Positions 32,303 through 41,395 of a stretch of DNA of 64,000 nucleotides are shown one piece after another. The stretch is taken from positions 4,509,501-4,573,500 of the forward strand of contig OX352322.1 of assembly GCA_947090765.1 (NCBI GenBank). Reading direction: 5' to 3'. The position numbers were made by a program, and so were the translations under genes. The notes beneath the pieces were generated by a model. The model was given only the letters and a program-made list of their open reading frames with translations. It did no database searches and was not told the origin of the DNA. The stretch is from Pseudomonas sp. MM223 (GTDB lineage: Bacteria > Pseudomonadota > Gammaproteobacteria > Pseudomonadales > Pseudomonadaceae). Numbering within the stretch: position 1 is the stretch's first letter; the number at the start of each line of letters is the position of its first letter.

Positions 32303-34642
32303 ATGGACCGCTCCATGTTGCCTGCCAACTTGCCGTTGCCCTCCCGAACCTTGTCTCGCGCCGTATGCCTGGCGCTCACCTTGCTCGCCACGGGTGCACA
32401 CGCAGCCTCTGCCTCCGCGCCGAGCATTCCGGCAGGCCCGTTAGGGCAGGCCTTGAGCACCTTCGCCGAGCGCGCCGGGATTACCCTGTCGTTCTCCCCC
32501 GAGGCTGTACGCGGCATCAACAGCCCAGGTCTGGCCGGCGGTGGCTCGCTTGAGGACGGCCTGACACAACTGCTCACAGGCAGTGGCCTGGAACTGCACA
32601 GGACCGATTCAGGTTATGTAGTGCTGCCTGGCCACAGCGACGCCGGCCTGCAACTGGACCCTACCAGCATTGACGCCAGCGCTGCGCAAAGTGCTTTCGC
32701 CCCGGTGCAGGGCTACTTCGCCAGCAACGCCAGTAGCGCCACCAAGACCGACCGGCCGATCCTGGAAACCGCGCAAAGCATCAGCGTGGTAACGGCTGAC
32801 CAGATCGCCGACCGCAAGGTCGACCGCGTCGAGGATGCGGTGGCCTACACCTCCGGGGTGCGTGTGGGGGCTTCGGGCCTGGACCCGCGCTTCGACATGA
32901 TCAGCATCCGCGGTTTTGAAACCACCATCGGTGCCGACTTCCTCGACGGCCTGCGCCAGCCCGGCAGCGGTTGGCTCGCACTGCCGCAGACCGAAGCCTA
33001 CAACCTGGAACGCATCGAAGTGCTCAAGGGCCCATCGTCGGTGATGTACGGGCAGATCAGCCCCGGCGGCATGGTCAACCGGGTAAGCAAGCGCCCCAGC
33101 CTGCTGGCAAAGAATGAAGTGCAGGTGCAGGCGGGCAACTACAACCACCAGCAAGGCCAGTTCGACCTGGGTGGCAAGCTGGATGAATCGGGGGACGTGC
33201 TGTACCGCGTGGTCGGTGTGTACCGCGATGCCGAAAACTACATTGAGCAATTGAACAACGACGTGCGCCTGATCGCGCCTTCGCTGACCTGGCAGATCGA
33301 CCCGGACACCAGCCTGACCCTGCTGGCGCAGTATCAGGAACGCGAAACCGCCGGCTCGCCGATGCTTTACCAGCAAGGCGACCACCTGACCAACTTCTGG
33401 CAAGGCGACGAATACTTCGACAAGCTGGAGCAACGCCAGTGGACGTTCGGCTACGAGTTTGAGCACACCTTCAACGATACCTTTACCTTCCAGCAGAACC
33501 TGCGCTATGGCCAGGTCGACACCACCAACCAGTACATGCAACCGTATCAGGAGCGCGAAGGGCACATCCTCGATCGCTGGGCCATTGGCGTATACGAGGA
33601 CATGTCCTACCTGTCGGCCGACACCCGCCTGGTCAGCCGCTTTGATACAGGCGCGCTGCATCACACCCTGCTGACCGGCGTCGACTACGGCTGGCTCGAC
33701 ACCTCGCTGCTGTATGCCATGGGCCCCGGGCCCTCGATCGATCGCTTTGCCCCCGACTACCACCAGCCCGTCGCCAAACCCGGCACACCGCTGGCTGACG
33801 AGGACGGCCTGGAGCAACGCACCGGCCTGTACCTGCAAGACCAGATCGACCTTGACCGCTGGCGCCTGTCGGCTGGCCTGCGTCGCGATTTGGTACACGT
33901 GCGCCGTAGCGACAACTTGAGTGGCCTCAACAGCAAGAACAACGACTCGGCCACCACCGGTTCGATCGGTGTGCTCTACCTGTTCGACAACGGCCTGGCG
34001 CCCTATGCCAGCTATGCGACCTCGTTCCAGCCGCAAAGCGGCAGTGGCAACTACGAACCCACCGAAGGCGAGCAATACGAAGTGGGCCTCAAGTACCAGC
34101 CGCCCGGCACCGCGACCATGCTCACCGCGTCGTTGTACCACCTGACTCAGCAGAACGTGCTGACCCGCGACCCAATCGACCCGCTCAAAAGCATTGCCAC
34201 GGGTGAGCAGGTGTCCAAAGGCCTGGAACTGGAAGCCGTGTCCGATCTCAGCGACCGCCTGAAGATGACCGCCAGCTACAGCTTCAACGACCCCGAAGTG
34301 ACCAAGAGCAATGATGGCAATGAAGGCAAGCAACCGCTGAACGTGCCCCGTCACCTGGCCTCGTTGTGGCTCGACTACCGCCTGCCGATGGGCCTGGGTG
34401 TATCTGGCGGCGCGCGCTACACCGGCAGTAACTATGGCGATGCGCAAAACACGGTGAAAAACGAAGGCTACACACTGGTAGACGCCGGCGTGCACTACGA
34501 CTTCGGCGGCAGCCTGGACGGGGTGCGCCTGGCCTTGAACGCCCGCAACCTGTTCGACAAACGCTATATAAATTGCCAGCAGGGCTACTGCTACCGGGGT
34601 GAAGCGCGCAGCGTGGTCACCAGCCTGAGCTACCGCTGGTAA
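32303..34642 (+). CDS. TonB-dependent siderophore receptor with signalling (STN) domain
   Basis: An outer-membrane transducer of about 779 residues. A signal peptide (LSRAVCLALTLLATGAHAAS) is followed by the STN domain (PLGQALSTFAERAGITLSFS and a KVLLTGSGLELHRT-like end), which contacts FecR in the periplasm. The plug carries LETAQSISVVTADQIADRKV and IEVLKGPSSVMYGQISPGG; the barrel ends with the aromatic SVVTSLSYRW. Two near ATGs exist (32303 and 32315); both precede the signal peptide, and no strong ribosome site separates them. Position after FecI/FecR genes and before an esterase supports ferric-siderophore uptake; the siderophore is not identifiable. Confidence 0.93.
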   Translation: MDRSMLPANLPLPSRTLSRAVCLALTLLATGAHAASASAPSIPAGPLGQALSTFAERAGITLSFSPEAVRGINSPGLAGGGSLEDGLTQLLTGSGLELHRTDSGYVVLPGHSDAGLQLDPTSIDASAAQSAFAPVQGYFASNASSATKTDRPILETAQSISVVTADQIADRKVDRVEDAVAYTSGVRVGASGLDPRFDMISIRGFETTIGADFLDGLRQPGSGWLALPQTEAYNLERIEVLKGPSSVMYGQISPGGMVNRVSKRPSLLAKNEVQVQAGNYNHQQGQFDLGGKLDESGDVLYRVVGVYRDAENYIEQLNNDVRLIAPSLTWQIDPDTSLTLLAQYQERETAGSPMLYQQGDHLTNFWQGDEYFDKLEQRQWTFGYEFEHTFNDTFTFQQNLRYGQVDTTNQYMQPYQEREGHILDRWAIGVYEDMSYLSADTRLVSRFDTGALHHTLLTGVDYGWLDTSLLYAMGPGPSIDRFAPDYHQPVAKPGTPLADEDGLEQRTGLYLQDQIDLDRWRLSAGLRRDLVHVRRSDNLSGLNSKNNDSATTGSIGVLYLFDNGLAPYASYATSFQPQSGSGNYEPTEGEQYEVGLKYQPPGTATMLTASLYHLTQQNVLTRDPIDPLKSIATGEQVSKGLELEAVSDLSDRLKMTASYSFNDPEVTKSNDGNEGKQPLNVPRHLASLWLDYRLPMGLGVSGGARYTGSNYGDAQNTVKNEGYTLVDAGVHYDFGGSLDGVRLALNARNLFDKRYINCQQGYCYRGEARSVVTSLSYRW

Positions 34643-34649
34643 GGGGCCA

Positions 34650-35486
34650 ATGAAGATGCGCACACTACTTGCCTGGCTGGGTACGCTGCTGCTCGCCAAC
34701 CTGGCCCATGCCAACCCGGTAACGCTGGATGGCACCGAACAATGGACGATGCACAGTGCCGAAGGGCGCGAGTACCGCATCATGGTCAGCCTGCCGGAGG
34801 GTGATGTACCCTGGACCGGCGGCTACCCGGTCATCTACCTGCTCGACGGCAACGCCTACTTCCCTGCGCTCCACGCTGCCAAGCGGGCACAGGATCGCCT
34901 GCGTGGCTCAATCCTGGTTGCCATTGGCTACCCAAGCGACACGCCCCTGGACTTCGAGCGCCGTGCCTTCGACCTGTCGCCACCGCAGCCGGCCGAACGC
35001 AACACTCCGCCTCAAGGGGGTCAGGACCTTTTCCTCGATTTCATCGAAAAGCGACTGATGCCCGAGGTCAATGCACACTTCAAGGTCGACCAGGACCAAC
35101 GCAGCCTGGTCGGGCATTCGTTTGGTGGCATGTTCGGGGTATACGCCCTGTTCACTCGGCCGCAGCTGTTCCAGCATGTGGTCGCCATCAGCCCGAGCCT
35201 GTGGTGGCGTGACCGCTACCTCATGGCGCCAGAACGGGCCTTCACCCAGAAAGCCCATGCCGGCAAGCTGGACCTGACCCACAGCAGCCTGACCCTGCTG
35301 ATCGGCGACCGCGAGATGCCACAGGAAATACAGGATGCAAGGGCCTTGCAGATGCGCCTGCAAGCGCTGTCGCAGTATGGATTGCGCAGTGATTTCCAGG
35401 TGGAGCCTGGCGAGGATCACATGTCGATACCGTTTCGCGTATCGGCCAGGGTGCTGGATGAGCCGATCAGTACCCGCAGGTTCTAA
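34650..35486 (+). CDS. periplasmic alpha/beta hydrolase, siderophore esterase (IroE/Fes-like)
   Basis: A 278-residue PF00756-type esterase with an N-terminal signal peptide (MRTLLAWLGTLLLANLAHA). The nucleophile is in SLVGHSFGGMFGVYALF and the probable catalytic His in VEPGEDHMSIPF. Related enzymes (IroE, PfeE) cleave triscatecholate siderophores in the periplasm to release iron. The start lies seven bases after the receptor stop, so receptor and esterase are one operon. This suggests that the receptor's ligand is an ester-containing (enterobactin-like) siderophore, which is inference. Confidence 0.85.
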   Translation: MKMRTLLAWLGTLLLANLAHANPVTLDGTEQWTMHSAEGREYRIMVSLPEGDVPWTGGYPVIYLLDGNAYFPALHAAKRAQDRLRGSILVAIGYPSDTPLDFERRAFDLSPPQPAERNTPPQGGQDLFLDFIEKRLMPEVNAHFKVDQDQRSLVGHSFGGMFGVYALFTRPQLFQHVVAISPSLWWRDRYLMAPERAFTQKAHAGKLDLTHSSLTLLIGDREMPQEIQDARALQMRLQALSQYGLRSDFQVEPGEDHMSIPFRVSARVLDEPISTRRF

Positions 35487-35679
35487 GGCACCTGCGTCGG
35501 GCTCTTCGCCCCCACAATCCTGCGAAGAGCCCTCCACCCGCCGCACCACTACAGTGCACTACATTGAAGTGAGCCATAAAAAGGCGCGCCTCGAAATAGC
35601 CTCTGCACTGCCTTCGCCCACCCCATTTCACATCCGGTCACAAACGCCAACGTTTGCGTCTGTTCCGCACATAACAATA

Positions 35680-35702
35680 GTGACCAGCGGGTCACCTTTT
35701 TA
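35680..35702 (+). terminator. possible intrinsic terminator or attenuator before glgA
   Basis: GTGACC-AGCG-GGTCAC followed by CTTTTTAT. The stem is only six pairs, but the T run makes a terminator or a regulatory hairpin possible. It is upstream of the AlgU-like promoter, so it would end transcription from the esterase side. Confidence 0.4.
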
Positions 35703-35769
35703 TCACTTTCTCTCCTACACTCGGTTTTCGGCCCGCCATTTGCTCAATGGAAGAGTGACAAAAAAAGTC

Positions 35770-35798
35770 GAACTTTCAGGAAAGCGGGCGGGTCAGGA
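35770..35798 (+). promoter_or_regulatory. candidate AlgU (sigma-22)-type promoter for glgA
   Basis: GAACTT at 35770-35775 is a perfect -35 for the extracytoplasmic stress sigma factor AlgU, and TCAGGA follows after 17 bases, close to the TCTGA-type -10. It lies about 214 bases before the glgA ATG. Trehalose and glucan genes respond to osmotic and desiccation stress, which makes AlgU control reasonable, but it is unproven here. Confidence 0.45.
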
Positions 35799-36011
35799 AC
35801 TAAGTAGGCCAAACGCATGGGACATACCCAGGCTCGGCCCACACACCCCAACCAGTCCAATCGCCTGCGGCCGGAATGCCGACAGCGCTGTGCCTGCGCG
35901 CACGACTCAGGGGCAAGGAACGCACTACGCAGTATTCAGAACCAGAGAGAACCAACACGAAACATCGCCACGGGTGCCAGCACCCGGCCAAGCATAGGGA
36001 CGGAGAGAAGT

Positions 36012-37571
36012 ATGATCAGTGCCGCTGTCGAGCCTCACGTAGATTCATTCAAACCGGACAACCGCGAGCCGCTCACCCCGGATTTCGCCACGACAGGCAA
36101 GGCACCCGGCGCCCAGCGCCAGCACAACCCGAACATGCGCAAGATTCTGTTCGTGACCTCGGAAATCGCCGACCTGGTAAAAACCGGCGGCCTGGGTGAC
36201 GTGTCCGCCGCCCTGCCCCGTGCCCTGGCGCACCTGCACGATGTACGGGTGCTGATCCCCGGCTACCGCCAGGTGATGGAAAGCGACAACCCGATCCACA
36301 TTGTTGGTGAACTGGGCGGCCACGCGGCCCTGCCGCCGTGCAAGATCGGGCGTATGGACATGGCCGACGGCCTGGTCATCTACGTGTTGATCTGCCCCGA
36401 GTTGTACCAGCGTGACGGCACTCCCTATGGTGCCAACAACGGCCGCGACTGGCCCGACAACCACATCCGCTTCGCCCGCCTGGGCCTGGCTGCCGCCGAA
36501 ATTGCAGCGGGCGAAGGCAAAATCCACTGGACGCCAGAGGTGGTGCACGCGCATGACTGGCCCGCCGGCCTGGCCCCGGCCTACATGCACTGGCGCGGGC
36601 TGAACACGCCGACCCTGTTCACCATCCACAACCTGGCCTACCAAGGTGTGTACAGCCGTGGTTGCAGCCCGGAGCTGGCGATCCCCGACCACGCCATGCA
36701 GCAGGAAGGCATGGAATTCTACGGCAAGCTGTCGTTCCTCAAGGCCGGCCTGGCTTACTCCAGCCACATCACCACGGTCAGCGCCACCTATGCCCGGGAA
36801 ATCACCACGCCAGAATTCGGCTGTGGCCTGGACGGCTTCCTCGCCAGCAAAGCCCAGCAAGGCCTGCTAGGGGGCATCCCCAACGGCATCGATGAAAGCT
36901 GGGACTCGGCCACCGACAAGCACTTGCAGCACAACTTCAGCATCAACGACTGGGAAGGCAAGGCGCGCAACACCCACGAAGTGCGCGAGTTGTTCGGCCT
37001 GGAGGACTCCGAAGGCCCGCTGTTTGCCGTGGTATCGCGGCTGGTCTACCAAAAGGGCCTGGACCTTACCTTGGGCGTGGCCGATTACATCGTCGAACAA
37101 GGCGGGCAGATTGCGATCATCGGCCGAGGCGAGCCGGAAGAGGAACAAGCCATGCGCGAGCTGGCGCTGCGCCACCCGGGCCGCATCGGCGTGCGCATCG
37201 GTTTCAACGAAACCGACGCCCGGCGCATGTTCGCCGGCAGCGACTTCTTGCTGATGCCGTCGCGCTACGAGCCCTGCGGCCTTAGCCAGATGTACGCGCA
37301 ACGCTTTGGCTCGCTGCCGGTGGCGCGCAACACCGGCGGCCTGGCCGACACCATCGAGTGCGGCGTCACGGGTTTTCTGTTCAACGAATCGACTGTCGAG
37401 AGCTACCGCGAGGCACTCAGCCGCGCCTTCTATGTATACGGCAAGAAGGATTTACTGAACGCCATGCGCTGCCTGTCGATGACCCAGCCGTTCAACTGGT
37501 GCCAGGCGGTGGAACCCTACGCCCGCCTCTACGAGGACCTGGTCAAGCAGGCGCAACTGAGCCACTACTGA
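36012..37571 (+). CDS. glgA: glycogen synthase (GT5)
   Basis: A 519-residue GT5 glycosyltransferase. The ADP-glucose motif KTGGLGD is at residues 57-63 within RKILFVTSEIADLVKTGGLG, and the C-terminal nucleotide-binding region has PSRYEPCGLSQMYAQRFGSL. It has about 40 extra residues before the usual start (MRKILFVTSE), rich in charged and Pro residues; the ATG at 36012 with GGAGAGAAGT upstream supports this longer form. It extends alpha-1,4-glucan from an activated glucose. glgC is not in the window, so the donor supply is unclear. It heads the run glgA-treZ-malQ-treY. Confidence 0.94.
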   Translation: MISAAVEPHVDSFKPDNREPLTPDFATTGKAPGAQRQHNPNMRKILFVTSEIADLVKTGGLGDVSAALPRALAHLHDVRVLIPGYRQVMESDNPIHIVGELGGHAALPPCKIGRMDMADGLVIYVLICPELYQRDGTPYGANNGRDWPDNHIRFARLGLAAAEIAAGEGKIHWTPEVVHAHDWPAGLAPAYMHWRGLNTPTLFTIHNLAYQGVYSRGCSPELAIPDHAMQQEGMEFYGKLSFLKAGLAYSSHITTVSATYAREITTPEFGCGLDGFLASKAQQGLLGGIPNGIDESWDSATDKHLQHNFSINDWEGKARNTHEVRELFGLEDSEGPLFAVVSRLVYQKGLDLTLGVADYIVEQGGQIAIIGRGEPEEEQAMRELALRHPGRIGVRIGFNETDARRMFAGSDFLLMPSRYEPCGLSQMYAQRFGSLPVARNTGGLADTIECGVTGFLFNESTVESYREALSRAFYVYGKKDLLNAMRCLSMTQPFNWCQAVEPYARLYEDLVKQAQLSHY

Positions 37572-37585
37572 GCGGGGGCTGGAAG

Positions 37586-39329
37586 ATGCACAGGCATGGC
37601 GCACACTTGCTGGACGCCACGTCGGCGCGCTTCGCCCTCTGGGCACCCGATGCGCGCAGCGTGAGCGTGGAACTGGAGCAGCAACCGGCCATAGCGCTGC
37701 TGCCCGACAAGGATGGCTGGTACACCGGTGTGGCCCCGTGCCAGGCCGGTGACCGTTACCACTACCGTATCGACGGTGAACTGCAAGTAGCCGACCCGGC
37801 TTCTCGCTACCAGCCCGAGGGCGTACAGGGGCCGAGCCAGGTGGTGGATGTGGTCGGTTACCCCTGGCAACACCCTTGGCAAGGCCGGCCTTGGCACGAA
37901 GCGGTGATCCAGGAGCCTGCATGTTGGTTTGCTCGATGGCTACGCCGGGGTTGCCCGGCAGCTGCCGCGCCTGGCCAAGCTGGGCATCAGTGCCATCGAG
38001 CTGATGCCGCTGGGGCAGTTCCCCGGCGAGCGCAACTGGGGCTACGACGGCGTGCTGCCCTACGCGCCACAAAACACCTACGGCAGCCCCGAGCAGTTGT
38101 GCACACTGATCGACCAGGCCCACGGCGAAGGGCTAATGGTGCTGGTGGACGTGGTCTACAACCACTTCGGCCCCGACGGCAACTTCCTGCACCAGTACGC
38201 CAGCCCGTTCTTCCGCGAAGACCGGCAGACGCCCTGGGGTGCGGCCATCGACTTCCGCCGCCCGCAGGTGCGCGAATACTTTATCCAGAACGCGCTGATG
38301 TGGCTGTGCGACTACCGCTGCGACGGCCTGCGCCTGGATGCGGTGCATGCCATCGACCAGCCCGATTTCCTGGTCGAGCTGGCGCGGCGCGTGCGCGCCG
38401 CCGTAGAACCGGGCCGCCACGTATGGCTGGTGCTGGAGAACGAGCACAACCAGGCCGGCCTGCTGGAACAAGGCTTCGACGCCCAGTGGAACGACGACGG
38501 CCACAATGCCTTGCACGTGCTGCTGACCGGTGAAACCGAGGGCTACTATGCCGACTATCAGCAACGCCCCATCGACCAGCTGGCGCGCTGCCTGGCCGAA
38601 GGCTTTGTGTTCCAGGGCCAGGCAAACCGCCATGGCACGCCCCGCGGTGAACCCAGCGGGCACCTGGCGCCCAGCGCCTTCGTGTTGTTCCTGCAAAACC
38701 ACGACCAAGTCGGCAACCGTGCCCTGGGCGAACGCCTGACCCGCCTGTGCCCGCCGCCAGCCCTGCGTGCGGCCACCGGCCTGTTACTGCTGGCACCGAT
38801 GATTCCGCTATTGTTCATGGGCGACGACGACGGCAGTTGCCGGCCGTTCCTGTTCTTTACCGACTTCCATGACCAGTTGGCCGACGCCGTGCGCGAAGGC
38901 CGCCGTGGTGAGTTTGCCCATTTCACCGCGTTTGCCGACCCCGAGCAGCGCGAACACATCCCCGACCCAAACGCCCAGCAAACCTTCGAAGCGTCGCGGC
39001 CGCAAAACCGGGAAGTGATCGCCGGTTGGCATGGCCTGTACCAGCAACTGCTCGACCTGCGCCGCCGCCACGTCATTCCGCACCTGCCCGGTAGCCATTC
39101 ACTGGGCGCCGAGGTGCACGGCGACAAAACGCTAACCGCGCGCTGGCGGCTGGGCGATGGCAATACCCTGCGCATCGACCTGAACCTGGCGGCAACTGCG
39201 CAGGCGGTCCAGCTGCCGGCTGCCTCCACCCGGTTGTTCGACAGTAGCGATACCCGACACCCTGATAGCCAACTGGCCGCGTACAGCTGCGTGGTCAGCC
39301 TGCTTCCCCCTGACCAGGAGCGCCCATGA
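37586..39329 (+). pseudogene. treZ: malto-oligosyltrehalose trehalohydrolase, one-base insertion near codon 111
   Basis: The 5' part (from ATG 37586, MHRHGAHLLDATSARFALWA, a CBM48-type domain) is in one frame and the rest (from about 37918 to 39329) in the next. At 37916-37917 the sequence reads GAGCCTGCATG where GAGCTGCATG would give ...AVIQELHVGLLDGYAGVARQ; removing one C restores a 580-residue GH13_10 enzyme. The catalytic region LRLDAVHAID and FVLFLQNHDQVGNRALGER are in the second part. TreZ releases trehalose from the maltooligosyl trehalose made by TreY. As read, no functional TreZ would be made. A sequencing artefact is possible because the extra base makes a CC from a single C. The 3' end overlaps malQ by ATGA. 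Confidence 0.87.
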
Positions 39330-41395
39330 GCGAAACCGCCCTGCACCGCTTGGCAAACCGCGTCGGGTTGAGCCGCGACTGGATCGACGCCAATGCACGG
39401 CCCCAGCGCGTCAGTGACGAGGTGCTGCGCAGCATTCTCGAAGGCCTGGGCCACGCGGCGGCCGACGACGACGCCATCGCAGCCAGCCTGCGTACGGTGG
39501 AAGCCGCCGAAGACAGCGAACACCTGCCACCGCTGCTGACCGCCGACCTGGGCCAGCCCCTGGCGCTGGCGCGCTACTTCAGCGCTGGCAGTGTCGCCCA
39601 CTGCACCCTGGAAGACCACGCCTCACTCACCCTGAGCCTCGACGACCAGGCGCGCCTGCCCGGCGAGCTGCCCCTCGGCTACCACCAGGTAGTAATCGAC
39701 AGCCGCCGCTTTACCGTGGCCGTGGCACCACTGCGTTGCCACAGCCTGGAAGACAAGGTGCAGCAACCGCCACCACGCTGCTGGGGCTTGGCTGTGCAGC
39801 TGTACAGCCTGCGCCGCCCCGGCGACGGCGGCTATGGCGACTGCCTGGCCCTGGAGCAACTGGCCCGTTCGGCTGCCGAGCGCGGCGCCGATGCCTTGGC
39901 CATCAGCCCAATCCATGCGCTGTCGGCCATCGACCAGGAACACTACAGCCCCTACTCGCCCTCCAGCCGGCTGCTGCTCAACACCCTGTACGCCAGCCCC
40001 GCGGCCCTGCTGGGCGAACGGGAAGTGCGCATGGCCATCGACGCCTGCGGGCTGGAGCAACAACTGGAAGAACTTGAGCAACGCCCGCTGGTTGACTGGC
40101 CGCGCGCCGCCAGCGCCCGCCTGCGCTTGCTTGAAGCGCTGTACCAGGGTTTCAGCCAGGGTGACCACCCGCTGCGAAGCGATTTTGACAGCTTCCGCGA
40201 AGTTGGCGGCCAGGCGCTGGAGCACCACTGCCGCTTCGAGGTGCTGCAAGCCCAGGCGGTGGAGCACGGCCTGGGCGCCGACTGGCGCAACTGGCCCAAA
40301 GCCTGGCACGACCCCTACCACCCGGAGGTTGAAGCCTTTGCCAGCGCCTACCCGGCCAAGGTCGAGTTCCATGCCTTCTGCCAATGGCTGACCGAACGCG
40401 GCCTGCAGCGTGCCCAGGAAGCTGCCCGCGGCAACGGCATGGCAGTGGGCCTGATCGCCGACCTGGCGGTGGGTGCCGACGGTGCCGGCAGCCAAGCCTG
40501 GAGCCGCCAGGACGAATTGCTGGCCGGCCTGAAAGTGGGCGCGCCGCCCGACATTCTCAACCGCGCCGGGCAGGATTGGGGCATCTGCGCCTTCTCGCCC
40601 GAAGGCCTCAAGCGCAATGGCTACCGCGCCTTCATCGAGATGCTGCGGGCCAACCTGGCCCATGCCGGTGGGCTGCGTATCGACCATGTGATGGGCCTGC
40701 GCCGGCTGTGGCTGATCCCGCAGGGTGCCAAGCCCAGCGAAGGCGCCTACCTCAACTACCCGCTGGACGACCTGCTGCGCCTGCTGGCGCTGGAGTCGGT
40801 GCGCCACCAGGCGATCATCCTTGGCGAAGACCTGGGCACCGTACCCGACGGCCTGCGCGAAACACTGGCCGAGAAGGCCGTACTGGGCATGCGCGTGCTG
40901 CCGTTTGAGCAGACCCAACCGGGCCAGTTCAAGCCGATTCTCGACTGGCCGGACAACGCCCTGGCCACCACCGGCACCCACGACCTGGCACCGCTGGCCG
41001 GCTGGCTGGCAAACCGCGACATCGACTGGAGCCACCGTTTGCAACTGATCGATGCGGCTACCGAATTACACTGGCGCCACGACCGCCAGAAAGAACACGA
41101 CGGCCTGCGCCGCACCCTGGAGGCCAACTACGGCGAGCTCAAGGACAACGACGCAGTGATCGATGCGGCCATCCGCTATGTGGGCCATACCCGTGCGCCG
41201 CTGGTGCTGGTGCCGCTGGAAGACCTGCTGGGCTGCGACGAGCAGCCCAACCTGCCGGGCACCACCAGCGGCCACCCCAACTGGCGGCGGCGCTTTGCCC
41301 GGCCGGTGCGCGAACTGCTCGACGACGAAGACGCCGCACGGCGCCTGGAGCTGCTGGCCCAGGCCCGCGAACAAGCCTGGGAGCGTGACCGATGA
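39326..41395 (+). CDS. malQ: 4-alpha-glucanotransferase (amylomaltase)
   Basis: A 689-residue GH77 enzyme. The typical N-terminal domain is followed by YSPYSPSSRLLLNTLYASPA, then the catalytic region LRIDHVMGLRRLWLIPQGAK with the nucleophile Asp, IILGEDLGTVPDGLRE with the acid/base Glu, and TTGTHDLAPLAGW with the third Asp. It transfers maltodextrin segments and recycles short glucans released by GlgX and TreY. It overlaps treZ (ATGA) and treY (GATGAAG, 4 bases). Confidence 0.95.
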   Translation: MSETALHRLANRVGLSRDWIDANARPQRVSDEVLRSILEGLGHAAADDDAIAASLRTVEAAEDSEHLPPLLTADLGQPLALARYFSAGSVAHCTLEDHASLTLSLDDQARLPGELPLGYHQVVIDSRRFTVAVAPLRCHSLEDKVQQPPPRCWGLAVQLYSLRRPGDGGYGDCLALEQLARSAAERGADALAISPIHALSAIDQEHYSPYSPSSRLLLNTLYASPAALLGEREVRMAIDACGLEQQLEELEQRPLVDWPRAASARLRLLEALYQGFSQGDHPLRSDFDSFREVGGQALEHHCRFEVLQAQAVEHGLGADWRNWPKAWHDPYHPEVEAFASAYPAKVEFHAFCQWLTERGLQRAQEAARGNGMAVGLIADLAVGADGAGSQAWSRQDELLAGLKVGAPPDILNRAGQDWGICAFSPEGLKRNGYRAFIEMLRANLAHAGGLRIDHVMGLRRLWLIPQGAKPSEGAYLNYPLDDLLRLLALESVRHQAIILGEDLGTVPDGLRETLAEKAVLGMRVLPFEQTQPGQFKPILDWPDNALATTGTHDLAPLAGWLANRDIDWSHRLQLIDAATELHWRHDRQKEHDGLRRTLEANYGELKDNDAVIDAAIRYVGHTRAPLVLVPLEDLLGCDEQPNLPGTTSGHPNWRRRFARPVRELLDDEDAARRLELLAQAREQAWERDR

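Larger units (their letters stand above)
35487..36011. other. 525-base non-coding leader of the glgA operon
   Basis: No convincing coding signal on either strand. It contains an 11-bp inverted repeat GGGCTCTTCGC / GCGAAGAGCCC (35499-35532) just after the esterase stop, a hairpin CAAACG-CCAA-CGTTTG (35641-35656), a hairpin plus T run (35680-35700) and an AlgU-like promoter (35770-35798). The first 80 bases look like a terminator for the esterase and the rest like the control region and long 5' leader of glgA. Confidence 0.6.

Noticed and set aside
35817..36011. A 65-residue N-terminal extension of GlgA in frame
   Set aside because: No ribosome site is seen at 35817, while the ATG at 36012 has a good one; the extension has no family similarity.
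37910..37920. Programmed frameshifting in treZ
   Set aside because: GAGCCTGC is not a known slippery sequence, and removal of one base restores a fully conserved enzyme.
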